This document shows, in pieces, positions 45,448-53,809 of a stretch of DNA of 64,000 nucleotides (position 1 is the first letter of the stretch; each line of letters begins with the position of its first letter). The position numbers and the translations under genes are program-made. This DNA comes from Rhodopseudomonas palustris (lineage in GTDB: Bacteria; Pseudomonadota; Alphaproteobacteria; Rhizobiales; Xanthobacteraceae): positions 930,001 through 994,000 of the forward strand of contig NZ_CP019966.1 of assembly GCF_003031265.1 (NCBI RefSeq), in the 5' to 3' direction. Under the pieces are notes generated by a model. It did not search any database and was not told the DNA's origin. It was given only the letters and a program-made list of their open reading frames with translations.

Positions 45448-45463
45448 GACGGAGGCCGCTGCC

Positions 45464-45913
45464 ATGACCGCGATCCTCACCGCGCTCGGCGCCTGGAACT
45501 GGCTGATCTTCGGCCTGGTGCTGATGGCGCTGGAGCTGCTGGCGCCTGGCGTCTTTCTGTTCTGGCTCGGGCTCGCAGCACTCCTGGTCGGAGTGCTTGC
45601 GCTGCTGCTGGAGCCGGGATGGCAGCTGCAAATCCTGCTATTCGGCCTGTTCGCGGCCGCCGCCGTGCCGCTGTGGCGGCGGATGGCGCGCGGCGGCGAC
45701 GTCGAGGTTCATGCGACCAACCCCTACCTCAACCGCCGCACCGATGCTCTGGTGGGCCGTGAATTCACCCTCGAAAAGCCCATCGAGGGCGGCGTCGGCA
45801 TGGTGCGGATCGACGACACCGTCTGGCGGGTGTTCGGCCCCGATACGCCGGCCGGCCAACGTGTGCGGATCGTCGCGGCGGATGGTGCGAAGCTGACGGT
45901 GGCGGCGCTGTAA
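45464..45913 (+). CDS. NfeD family protein, short form
   Basis: A 149-residue short NfeD (no ClpP-like protease domain). Three to four N-terminal helices are followed by an OB-fold soluble domain (about residues 88-149; GREFTLEKPIEGGVGMVRID, VWRVFGPDTPAGQRVRIVAADG). It is the usual partner of the stomatin-like protein encoded just upstream. The protein lies in the inner membrane with the OB domain on the cytoplasmic side. Confidence 0.92.
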   Translation: MTAILTALGAWNWLIFGLVLMALELLAPGVFLFWLGLAALLVGVLALLLEPGWQLQILLFGLFAAAAVPLWRRMARGGDVEVHATNPYLNRRTDALVGREFTLEKPIEGGVGMVRIDDTVWRVFGPDTPAGQRVRIVAADGAKLTVAAL

Positions 45914-46015
45914 CTCGGCCTTCGTCCTCGAGGTAATGAGCCTAGTTTCGTGGTTTTCACACCGAGATGTGTGGATGACGACACTGAGCCCTCGGGAGAA
46001 AGCGCCAATCCGCTT

Positions 46016-46876
46016 TCAATCTGGAGATGGAGCGATCGAGCGCAGCGGCAGGCAGAGGTCTGTGAGGAGGTCCGAGGGCTTGGTGTCCTGCGGGCTGTTG
46101 AGATACTTCTCGACGACCGGGCGGTCGTCAGCTTCGCGGCCGGATTGCGGAAGCCAGGTGCCGAACAGCCAGTTATAAGCGGCCGACATATCGGCATAGG
46201 GGCCCTTGTGCCGAAGCACCGCATAGTCGCCCCCGGCGATCTCGATGCGCTCGACCGGCGGATCGAGGTCTTTGCCGCCCGGCGCTGCGAGGGCTGCCAA
46301 CGAGCGCAACCGCTCCGGCGGCACGGCCGTCGGATCGTCGAGATACACCGCGATCATTTCGATCCGCTCCGGCAGGGCGCCGCGAGCGGCGAGTTGACCG
46401 AACAGCATTCCGAAGGCCTTGCCGATCTCGATATACGGACCGTCGTGGCGGACGGCGAACGCGGGAATGGCATCGAATCGTTGGATTTCGATCGACCAGC
46501 CACCTTGCTGAGTGGCGAGTTGCCCCGGCCGGAAATCGGCATGACTACCCCGCTCTCGATAGGTCGCCGGCGGCAACCCATAGGCGTCCGCAAAGGCGCG
46601 CGTGAACGCCGCCGGGCTGGCATATCCTGCTTTGGTCGCGATCTGCGCGATCGGGTCATCGGTCTGCGCCAGACTGACGGAGGCGCGCTGCAGCCGCAGA
46701 CGGCGTGCGGTGGCAACGGCGGTTTCACCTCGGCAGGCGTGATAGATTCGATGCCAGTGATATGGCGAGAGCGACGCGACTTCGGCGATCCTGTCGAAGT
46801 CAAGCTCGCCATCGAGATTGTCGTGAATGTACGACGTCACTCGGTCAAGTCGGTCCTGGTAGTTCGTTCGTGTCAT
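46016..46876 (-). CDS. AraC-family regulator with a GyrI-like effector domain
   Basis: A 286-residue transcription factor. The AraC helix-turn-helix domain is N-terminal (about residues 8-105; DFDRIAEVASLSPYHWHRIYH and IAQIATKAGYASPAAFTRAF). A GyrI-like/Rob small-molecule-binding domain forms the C-terminal part (about 125-286; YIEIGKAFGMLFGQLAARG, AVLRHKGPYADMSAAYNWLF). This layout is that of Rob and SoxS-like drug sensors. The ATG at 46876 has GGGGA nine bases upstream; an ATG at 46882 is close. The target genes are not evident. Confidence 0.9.
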   Translation of the reverse strand: MTRTNYQDRLDRVTSYIHDNLDGELDFDRIAEVASLSPYHWHRIYHACRGETAVATARRLRLQRASVSLAQTDDPIAQIATKAGYASPAAFTRAFADAYGLPPATYRERGSHADFRPGQLATQQGGWSIEIQRFDAIPAFAVRHDGPYIEIGKAFGMLFGQLAARGALPERIEMIAVYLDDPTAVPPERLRSLAALAAPGGKDLDPPVERIEIAGGDYAVLRHKGPYADMSAAYNWLFGTWLPQSGREADDRPVVEKYLNSPQDTKPSDLLTDLCLPLRSIAPSPD

Positions 46877-47226
46877 GATCATCGGTCCCCGCGCGCGACA
46901 GTTGCTGTCGCGGAGTGACATGCAGCGGGTTGATAAATCCTGCGGACTTTCGACCGACCCCAGTCATTAGGCGCGGCCCTCGCCAGCCTTGTGGCGCAAC
47001 CAGCGGCATCGCGCCGTGCTCCGGCCCGCCACCCACGCCGGGCATGGACTTGGCTTCCAGCAGCCAAACCCAGCTACGATAACGGATCGACTATGTCGGC
47101 GGACTTCCGCCGGTCATGCCATTGCGCTGGGTATCGAACCCAGACATGGCGCGGGGAAGAGCCTGCGACCGTCCTTTTGTTCGGTCGTGTTTTCGGAGAG
47201 GTGCCCAGGCTAGGGCGAAGTGGCGC
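46877..47226. other. Intergenic region with a T-arm-like hairpin
   Basis: About 350 bases between kdsD and the AraC gene, both on the minus strand. On the minus strand 47126-47142 reads CTGGGTTCGATACCCAG, which has the form of a tRNA T-arm with the TTCGATA loop and five paired bases. No matching acceptor or anticodon arms are found near it, so I do not call a tRNA. A second short hairpin (TTGGCT/AGCCAA) lies near 47050. No gene is evident. Confidence 0.4.
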
Positions 47227-48240
47227 TTACGCCACCCCGGCCCGCAGCAGGTCGTGCAGATGCACGATGCCGAGCGGCTTCTTGCCTTCGGCGACCAGCA
47301 GCGCGGTGATCTTCGAGGAGTTCAGCAGTTCCAGCGCCTGGCCGGCGAGCAGGTTCGGGCTGATCGTCTTCGGATTCTTCGTCATCACCTCGTCGACGGT
47401 GGCGGTCATCAGGTCGGACCGCATATTCCGGCGGAGGTCGCCGTCGGTGACGATGCCGGCGATCTGACCGTTGCTGTCGATGATGCCGACGCAGCCGAAA
47501 CCCTTGGCGGACATTTCGACCAGCGCATCCGACATCCGGGTGCCGAGCGGCTTCAGCGGAATCGCTTCGCCGGTGTGCATCAAGTCACGCGCGTATTTCA
47601 GCATCGCGCCGAGCTTGCCGCCGGGGTGCAGCACGCTGAAATCGCCCGGAGTGAAGCCGCGGCTTTCGAGCAGCGCGATCGCCAGCGCATCGCCGAGCGC
47701 CAGCATCATCAGCGACGAGGTCGTCGGCGCCAGATTGTGCGGGCAGGCCTCGCGCGCCTTCGGCAGCGCCAGCGCGATGTCGGCGGCGGTGCCCAGCGTC
47801 GAATTGGGGTCGCAGGTCATCGCCACCAGCGCGATCTTGAAGCGCTTTGCGTAGTTGATCAGGTTCTTCATCTCCGGCTGCTCGCCGGACCAGGACATCG
47901 CGAGAATGATGTCGTCGGCGGTGATCATGCCGAGATCGCCGTGGCTCGCCTCGGAGGCGTGCACGAAGAACGCCGGCGTGCCGGTCGAGGCAAAGGTCGC
48001 GGCGATCTTGCGGCCGATATGGCCGGATTTGCCGAGGCCGGTGATGATCAGGCGGCCCTTGGCGTTCTGAATCAGGTCGATCGTGGCGGCGAAGCGCACG
48101 CCGAGATCGGATTGCAGCGCGGTGGCGAGCGCGGTCACACCGCTGGCTTCAGCCTCCAGGGTGCGCAGGGCCGAGGGGATCGCGGCGGCAGCTTGCTCGC
48201 TCATTGCGGGTATCTTGGTGTGGGTTTTGGACAGTGCCAT
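47227..48240 (-). CDS. kdsD: D-arabinose 5-phosphate isomerase (KpsF/GutQ type)
   Basis: A 337-residue enzyme that interconverts ribulose 5-phosphate and arabinose 5-phosphate, the first step toward Kdo for lipopolysaccharide. The SIS domain (about residues 55-190) has GLGKSGHIGRKIAATFASTGTPA, cut to its core GLGKSGHIGRKIA, and SWSGEQPE. Two CBS domains follow (about 215-335; LMHTGEAIPL and VMTKNPKTI). An in-frame ATG at 48204 (MSEQAAAAIP) is an alternative start. The gene is on its own strand run between the AraC gene and a divergent outer membrane barrel. Confidence 0.94.
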   Translation of the reverse strand: MALSKTHTKIPAMSEQAAAAIPSALRTLEAEASGVTALATALQSDLGVRFAATIDLIQNAKGRLIITGLGKSGHIGRKIAATFASTGTPAFFVHASEASHGDLGMITADDIILAMSWSGEQPEMKNLINYAKRFKIALVAMTCDPNSTLGTAADIALALPKAREACPHNLAPTTSSLMMLALGDALAIALLESRGFTPGDFSVLHPGGKLGAMLKYARDLMHTGEAIPLKPLGTRMSDALVEMSAKGFGCVGIIDSNGQIAGIVTDGDLRRNMRSDLMTATVDEVMTKNPKTISPNLLAGQALELLNSSKITALLVAEGKKPLGIVHLHDLLRAGVA

Positions 48241-48444
48241 GCAGGGTCTCCGGCATGGGCCGCGAAGCGGCCGGGCCTTCTCCTAGCATGGCGCCGGCCG
48301 GGATGCGACGCGGCCGATCCCAGCCTGCCGTCGTTCTCAACCGCTCCTTAACCATAGTTGTTTTAACTCCATTAACGATGAGGAGCGGCGCGTCTGCTCC
48401 TTATCGTTGTTCAGGATTCTGATTTCGTTGGAGTTTTTGCAGTC

Positions 48445-50160
48445 GTGACGTGGGCTCCAGCACCGGGCCGCCGCTCTCGCACAGCTTTGTGCGCCGGTTC
48501 CGCATGCCTGGCGCTCGCTACGATCGGCACGACTCCGGCGGCTGCGCAGAGCCTGACCCGCGATCTGTTCAACCCACAGCGTGGCGGCTTTGTCGCCACC
48601 CAGGACCTGCCGCTGCGGCCGACGCCCGGCGCCGCGATCAGCTCGGCATCCCGGGGGCGCAACGTGTTCACGCAGCCCCAGGACGATGACACCAATACGC
48701 CGCTGCGGCCGACTTCGACGGCGGCGCTGCAGCCTCCGCCCGGCAGCGCCAATCCGGACAATGCCGGCGTCGCCTACGACGCGCTGAACCGAAAGCGCCA
48801 GCGGCCGAAATACTATCCGGGTGCGCCGCGCCCGAAGGCCGTGGGACCGGGATCGCCGATGGTCACCCCGGCGCCGCCGCCGGCGCTGCCGCTGCAGCCG
48901 CGGCAGACCGCCGCCAAACCGCCGCTCCCGCCCGCGCTCGCCGGCCGTGTGCCCGGGCAGCCGACGCGCCGGCAGCTCAAGACCGACGACGATCCGTTCG
49001 GTCCGGTAGGCGATTACGCCGGCAGCTTCCTGATCAAGGGCGCGCTCGAAGTCGGCGGCGGCTACGACACCAACCCGGCGCGCACCAACACGCCGCGCAG
49101 CTCCGGCTTCTACAAGGTGGCGCCGGAACTGATGATCACCTCGGATTGGGAGCGGCACGCGCTGGTGGCCGATCTGCGCGGCGCGTTCACCGGCTATGGC
49201 CACGACTTCAATCCGCCGGCCGGAACGGTGTCGCCGGCGCCGATCAGCCTCGACCGGCCGGAGTTCAACGGCCATGTCGACGGCCGGCTCGACGTCAGCC
49301 GCGACACGCATCTGATCGGCCAGGGCCGCCTGATCGTCGGCACCGACAACCCGGGCAGCCCGAACATTCAGGCCGGCCTGACTAAATATCCGCTGTTCAC
49401 CACCACCGGCTTTTCCGGCGGCATCGATCAGAGCTTCAATCGCCTGCAGGTCTCTGCGGTCGGCAATTTCGATCGCACCGTGTATCAGGATTCGCAACTG
49501 ACCGACGGCACCAGCGACTCGAACAAGGATCGCAACTACAATCAATATGGCGGCGTCGGCCGGGTCAGCTACGAGCTGAAGCCGGGCCTGAAGCCGTTCG
49601 TCGAGATCGAGGGCGACACCCGCGTGCACGATGTGCCGGTGGATCGCTATCTGTATTTGCGCGGCTCCAATGGCGGCTATGCCAAGGGTGGCACCAGCTT
49701 CGAACTGACGCGGCTGCTCACCGGTGAAATCTCGATCGGTTATGCAACGCGCACCTATGTGGACCCGCGGCTGGAGAAGCTCGGCGGCCTGCTCACCACC
49801 GCCTCGCTGGTGTGGACAGTGACGCCGCTGACTACGGTGAAGTTCAACGCCGACACCCAGATCTCGGAATCGCCGCTGCCCGGCGTGTCCGGCGTGTTCA
49901 CCCGCACCTATACGGCGGAGGTCGACCACGATTTCCGCCGCTGGCTGACGGCGATCGGCAAATTCACCTACGGCACCTACGACTATCAGGGCTCTGGCCG
50001 CTCCGACCGGCTGAATTCGATCGAAGGCAACCTGATCTACAAGCTGAACCGCTCGGTATGGGTGAAGGGCCAGCTTCGCTACGACAAGCTGGATTCCAAC
50101 GTCGTCGGCGGCAGCTACGACGCCACCGTGGTGATGCTCAGCGTCCGGCTGCAGAACTGA
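48445..50160 (+). CDS. Outer membrane beta-barrel protein with a proline-rich N-terminal region
   Basis: A 571-residue protein starting at a GTG with GGAG eleven bases upstream. A signal peptide ends near ATIGTTPAAAQ (about residue 35). Residues about 35-190 are proline-, alanine- and arginine-rich and look disordered. From about 190 to the end, alternating strands with aromatic ends (GGGYDTNPARTN, GGVGRVSYELKPGLKPFVEIE) and a C-terminal MLSVRLQN predict a barrel of the BBP2/OMP_b-brl_2 type. Relatives are linked to polysaccharide export or adhesion, but here no such genes are adjacent. Function is unknown. Confidence 0.8.
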   Translation: MTWAPAPGRRSRTALCAGSACLALATIGTTPAAAQSLTRDLFNPQRGGFVATQDLPLRPTPGAAISSASRGRNVFTQPQDDDTNTPLRPTSTAALQPPPGSANPDNAGVAYDALNRKRQRPKYYPGAPRPKAVGPGSPMVTPAPPPALPLQPRQTAAKPPLPPALAGRVPGQPTRRQLKTDDDPFGPVGDYAGSFLIKGALEVGGGYDTNPARTNTPRSSGFYKVAPELMITSDWERHALVADLRGAFTGYGHDFNPPAGTVSPAPISLDRPEFNGHVDGRLDVSRDTHLIGQGRLIVGTDNPGSPNIQAGLTKYPLFTTTGFSGGIDQSFNRLQVSAVGNFDRTVYQDSQLTDGTSDSNKDRNYNQYGGVGRVSYELKPGLKPFVEIEGDTRVHDVPVDRYLYLRGSNGGYAKGGTSFELTRLLTGEISIGYATRTYVDPRLEKLGGLLTTASLVWTVTPLTTVKFNADTQISESPLPGVSGVFTRTYTAEVDHDFRRWLTAIGKFTYGTYDYQGSGRSDRLNSIEGNLIYKLNRSVWVKGQLRYDKLDSNVVGGSYDATVVMLSVRLQN

Positions 50161-50204
50161 GCCGCGGGGCGTTCGACGCCGTCGCCACCGGCTTCAATTG
50201 CCGG

Positions 50205-51059
50205 CTAATCGTTGAGGGCCGAGGCCTCCGGCCGCCACGTCAGCAATCGCTTCTCCAGCGCGGTAAGCAGTCCTTCGGCGACGAGTGCCACCACGGCGAT
50301 GACGATCATCGCGGCGAACACGCCGTTGGAGTCGAATGAGCCCTGGGCGGTGGCGATCAGCAGGCCCATGCCTTCGCGGGCGCCGAGGAATTCGCCGACG
50401 ATGGCGCCCACCAGCGCGAAGCCGAAGCTGACATGCAGGCTCGCCAGGATCCACGACAGCGCCGAGGGGATCACCACCGAGGTCGTCACCTGCCACGGGC
50501 TGGCGCCGAGAATCCGCGCATTGGCGATCAGGTTCTTGTCGGCTTCGCGCACGCCCTGAAACGCATTGGCGAACACCACGAAGAACACCATCACCACCGC
50601 CAGTGCGACTTTCGACGCCGCGCCGAGTCCGAGCGCGACGATGAAGATCGAGCCGAGCACCACGCGGGGAATCGAGTTGGCGACCTTGATGTAGATCGAG
50701 AACACGTCCGACAGCAGGTGATTGCGGCCGAGCGCGATGCCGCACAGCACCCCGAGCACGGCCCCGATCACGAAGCCGGCGCCGGCCTCGTAGATCGTCA
50801 CCCACACCTGCTGCCACAGCGGGCCGATCGAGGTGCCGTTCTGCATCCAGTCGATCAGCTTGAGCACGATGCCGCTCGGCTGGCCGAAGAAGAACGGATC
50901 GATCACGCCGAACCGTACGCCCAGCTCCCAGCCGGCGATCAGCACCACCAGCACCGCGAGCCGCAGCGCCAATACCAGCCGCGCACGCCGTCGCATGCGG
51001 ACAGCCATTGGCTCGGCGCGAATGTCCGTCTCCGGCTTGCTGATTGTCGTATCAGCCAT
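50205..51059 (-). CDS. ABC transporter permease, NitT/TauT/SsuC class
   Basis: A 284-residue inner membrane permease with about six helices. The BPD-type coupling motif is in GASPWQVTTSVVIPSALSWIL. The ATG at 51059 (MADTTISK) has GAGGAG seven bases upstream; the ATG at 51065 lies too close to it. It is the third gene of the importer, after the binding protein (52244-53242) and the ATPase (51238-52050), read right to left. Substrate is not known. Confidence 0.9.
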   Translation of the reverse strand: MADTTISKPETDIRAEPMAVRMRRRARLVLALRLAVLVVLIAGWELGVRFGVIDPFFFGQPSGIVLKLIDWMQNGTSIGPLWQQVWVTIYEAGAGFVIGAVLGVLCGIALGRNHLLSDVFSIYIKVANSIPRVVLGSIFIVALGLGAASKVALAVVMVFFVVFANAFQGVREADKNLIANARILGASPWQVTTSVVIPSALSWILASLHVSFGFALVGAIVGEFLGAREGMGLLIATAQGSFDSNGVFAAMIVIAVVALVAEGLLTALEKRLLTWRPEASALND

Positions 51060-51097
51060 CAGCATGCTCCTCGCACGTCGCCGGTCCCATGCGAGGC

Positions 51098-51196
51098 CCT
51101 CATGGTGAGGAGGCGCGTCAGCGCCGTCTCGAACCATGAGTTTGCGCGGCTCTCATCCTTCGAGACGCGGCGAAGACGCCGCTCCTCAGGATGAGG
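51098..51196. repeat. REP-like palindrome, family D
   Basis: CCTCATGGTGAGGAGGCGCG faces a right-hand partner ending CTCCTCAGGATGAG. Inner hairpins GGCGCGTCAGCGCC and CGGCGAAGACGCCG are present. It lies between the permease and the ATPase genes of one operon, so it sits inside a transcript. Confidence 0.78.
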
Positions 51197-51237
51197 ACGC
51201 TGCGAGTTGTGGCGATGCCGAATGGCGCGATGCCTCC

Positions 51238-52050
51238 TCAATGTCCCGCCCTCGCGCGCAGGACTTCTTCGCGCAGGTCGTCGCTGATGCGGCGGGCGAT
51301 GGCGATGAAGCGCTCGTCGTAGCGGAGTGTGGCGACGTCGCGCGGGCGCGGCAGGTCGATGGCGTGGACCGACTTCACCCGCGCCGGACGCGTCGTCAGT
51401 ACCGCGACACGGTCGGCCAGCAGGATCGCTTCGTCGAGGTCGTGGGTGACGAACAGCACCGCGGAACGTGCCTGCGCCCACAGCTGCAGCAGTTCTTCCT
51501 GCATCAGCTCGCGGGTCTGGACGTCGAGTGCCGAGAACGGCTCGTCCATCAGCAGCACTTGCGGATTGTTGATGAAGGTCTGCGCCAGCGCCACGCGCTT
51601 GCGCATGCCGCCGGACAGCTGATGCGGATGATGGTTCTCGAAACCCTTCAAGCCAACGCGGACGATCCAGTCGCGCGCCTGCGCCTCGGCGTCCGCCTTG
51701 CCGACGCCGCGAAACAGCGGCCCGGCCATCACGTTGTGCAGCACGCTGCGCCAGGGAAACACCGCGTCCTGCTGAAACACGAAGCCGACGCGGCGATCGA
51801 CGCCCTCGACCGGTGCGTCGAACAAGGTGACGCGTCCGGCCTGCGGCTTCGCCAGTCCGGCGATCAGCCCGAGCGTCGTGGACTTGCCGCAGCCAGTCGG
51901 GCCAACGATGGCGCAGAACTCACCGGGCGCGATCGACAGGTCAAAATCCTCCAGCGCCGACAGCACCTCGCCCGACGGCGTGACGAAGCGGCGGGCGACG
52001 TGATGGAGTTCGACGGCGGAGGGGGAGGAAGTCATCGAAGGATCGCCCAT
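51238..52050 (-). CDS. ABC transporter ATP-binding protein, NitT/TauT class
   Basis: A 270-residue ATPase. Walker A GPTGCGKST is at residues 50-58, the signature LSGGMRKR, Walker B VLLMDEPFSALD, and the switch region VTHDLDEA. An ATG at 52035 (MTSSPSAV) is also possible; neither has a strong ribosome site. It lies between the binding protein and permease genes of the importer. Confidence 0.92.
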   Translation of the reverse strand: MGDPSMTSSPSAVELHHVARRFVTPSGEVLSALEDFDLSIAPGEFCAIVGPTGCGKSTTLGLIAGLAKPQAGRVTLFDAPVEGVDRRVGFVFQQDAVFPWRSVLHNVMAGPLFRGVGKADAEAQARDWIVRVGLKGFENHHPHQLSGGMRKRVALAQTFINNPQVLLMDEPFSALDVQTRELMQEELLQLWAQARSAVLFVTHDLDEAILLADRVAVLTTRPARVKSVHAIDLPRPRDVATLRYDERFIAIARRISDDLREEVLRARAGH

Positions 52051-52083
52051 GAGGGTGAAGAGCTAGCAGCGAGCACGGCGCGC

Positions 52084-52182
52084 TCCCTCTCCCGCTTGCG
52101 GGAGAGGGGTGGGGTGAGGGCGACGCGGGCACAGTGCCTGGGGACCCCCACCCCCAACCCCTCCCGGCAAGGGGGAGGGGAG
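52084..52182. repeat. REP-like repeat, family B, third site
   Basis: CTCCCTCTCCCGCTTGCGGG and its GAGAGGGGTGGGGTGAGGGC tail are followed by a looser inverted partner, CCCCCACCCCCAACCCCTCC. It lies between the binding protein and ATPase genes. Confidence 0.8.
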
Positions 52183-52243
52183 AAGACGCGTCGCGTCACT
52201 CCATGCTCGTGTGCATTGGCCCGATCGACAGGCATCGCCGCCC

Positions 52244-53242
52244 TCACTGCCCAGCATTCGCCTTCGCCACGAATTCCGTGGTGTAGGTCTTCGACAGATC
52301 GACGGTCTTGCCCTGCAGGTTGGGCGAGAAGCTCGCCAGGATCTTGGCGACGGACTCAGGCGCACCGGTCGGCATCACGCCGTCGGGCGAGTACTGCACC
52401 TTGCCGTCCTTCAGGCCCTGGACGTAGAGAGCGCGGTCGCCGGCGTAGTAATCCTTCGGCATCTTGTCGGCGACCTCTTCGGCCGAATGCGCCTGGATCC
52501 ATTTCAGAGTCTTGACGAAGGCATTGACCAGCTTCTGCACCGTGGCCTTGTTGGCCTCCATCCAGCCGCGGTCCATGTACAGGCAGGCGGCTGGGTAGTC
52601 GCCGCCGAGCGCCTTGCGGGTCTCGTCCGGCGAGCGCAGGTCGATGCCGATCTTGGCGGTGCCGGAACTGAGCGCACGCTGCACGGTCGGCTCGGTGGTC
52701 ATGCCGGAGCTGATTTTGCCCTGCTGCATCGCCGCCAGGAAGGTGTCGCCGGCGCCGACCGGCACCAGCGTGTAGTCCTGCATCTTCAGGCCAGCCTTTG
52801 CGGCGAGCGCGCGGGTGAGAAAGTCGGTGGCCGAGCCGAGGCCGGTGACCCCGAGCGCCAGGCCTTTCCAGTTCGCCGGCTGTTTCAGCTTGTCGGCCTC
52901 GGCCGCCTTCACCAGCACGACCTCGCCGGGCGCGACCGAGAACTGCACCACGTCGGTGATGAACTTGCCCTTGGCCTGCAGGTCGATAGTGTGATCGTAA
53001 AATCCGACGACACCCTGAACTTCGCGCGCCAACAGCGCGGTGGCGGCCTGCGAGCCCGAGGTCGAGTTGAACAGCTCGACGTCGAGCCCTTCCTCCTTGA
53101 AGAAGCCGAGCTGAGCGGCGAGCTTCGCCGGCAGATAGATCTGCTTGTCGATGCCGCCCACCATGATCTTCAGCGACGTCTGCGCAGCCGCCGGCACGGC
53201 GGTCAGCAGGACGGCAAACAGGGCGGCGACAACTCTGCGCAT
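52244..53242 (-). CDS. ABC transporter substrate-binding protein, NMT1/THI5-like
   Basis: A 332-residue periplasmic binding protein. The signal peptide ends at AVPAAAQ (about residue 21). The mature protein shows the NMT1/SsuA-like pattern (YLPAKLAAQLGFFKEEGLDVELFN, cut to LGFFKEEGLDVEL; then ELVGVVGFYDHTIDLQ-like and LGVTGLGSATDFLTR). The ATG at 53242 has GAGGA eight bases upstream. The family carries sulfonates, nitrate, taurine, pyrimidine precursors or riboflavin-like compounds, and the binding-site residues do not let me choose one. It is the first transporter gene of the unit. Confidence 0.9.
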   Translation of the reverse strand: MRRVVAALFAVLLTAVPAAAQTSLKIMVGGIDKQIYLPAKLAAQLGFFKEEGLDVELFNSTSGSQAATALLAREVQGVVGFYDHTIDLQAKGKFITDVVQFSVAPGEVVLVKAAEADKLKQPANWKGLALGVTGLGSATDFLTRALAAKAGLKMQDYTLVPVGAGDTFLAAMQQGKISSGMTTEPTVQRALSSGTAKIGIDLRSPDETRKALGGDYPAACLYMDRGWMEANKATVQKLVNAFVKTLKWIQAHSAEEVADKMPKDYYAGDRALYVQGLKDGKVQYSPDGVMPTGAPESVAKILASFSPNLQGKTVDLSKTYTTEFVAKANAGQ

Positions 53243-53372
53243 CGGCGTTTCCTCATGACGTTCGCGGCTCGCAGGCCCAGGCGGGCTGCGACGCGTGTCA
53301 CGCATCAGGACGCGGGGTGCGGCAATCTGTCAATGCCGGTTGCGCGCGCCGCCGCGCCCGCCGCGGAACTCG

Positions 53373-53645
53373 TCAGCTTCGCCAGCGCGACCGTTCGGCC
53401 TTGATCCGCCGGAAGCGCACACCGGAGCCATCCGGCAAGCGGGTGGCGATATAGCCGGCGGCGAGGCAGGCTTCGCGCTGCGGCATCTGCTCGTCCGGCG
53501 CATAGGTCGAATCCCACCACGCCGCCCGTTGCGCCGCACGCGGCAGGTCGAAGCCGAGCATCTCCTCGATGGCGTCGATGCTGAGCACCAGCTCCGGGGC
53601 GGTCTGCTGCGCCAGATACTCTCGTAGGGGGTCGTAGGATTTCAT
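53373..53645 (-). CDS. DUF7662-like small protein
   Basis: A 90-residue protein with the pattern YDPLREYLAQQ, IEEMLGFDLPRAAQRAAWWDS and a later AAGYIATRL segment. This matches small proteins (DUF7662) that hold a helix-loop region with a conserved tryptophan pair, AWW. Such proteins often sit beside genes of defence or nucleic-acid functions, but here the neighbours are a transporter and a diguanylate cyclase. The basic C-terminus (FRRIKAERSRWR) could bind nucleic acid. No function is assigned. It precedes the importer on the same strand by 130 bases. Confidence 0.7.
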   Translation of the reverse strand: MKSYDPLREYLAQQTAPELVLSIDAIEEMLGFDLPRAAQRAAWWDSTYAPDEQMPQREACLAAGYIATRLPDGSGVRFRRIKAERSRWRS

Positions 53646-53745
53646 CGGGCGCCGTGGTTGGTCGAAGGGAGCGGGTGGATGGTCGTTTGGAGGACGCTGA
53701 GTGCGTTCTCCGGCCGAGTCCGGCGTTATGCGGTGAAACAGCGTG

Positions 53746-53760
53746 TTAACCCCGCATTAC
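53746..53760. promoter_or_regulatory. CtrA-like half-pair upstream of the diguanylate cyclase
   Basis: TTAA-CCCCGCA-TTAC differs by one base from the CtrA consensus TTAA-N7-TTAA. It lies 50 bases before the cyclase start in a non-coding gap, where an alphaproteobacterial cell-cycle regulator might act. The match is too short to be sure. Confidence 0.3.
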
Positions 53761-53809
53761 GTCAATAGCGCAACTTAAGCGCTCTGCAAGACATTGCGTG
53801 GAACCTGAG

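Noticed and set aside
47090..47170. A full tRNA gene on the minus strand
   Set aside because: Only the T-arm is present. No seven-base acceptor pairing, D-arm or anticodon arm could be found in the correct places.
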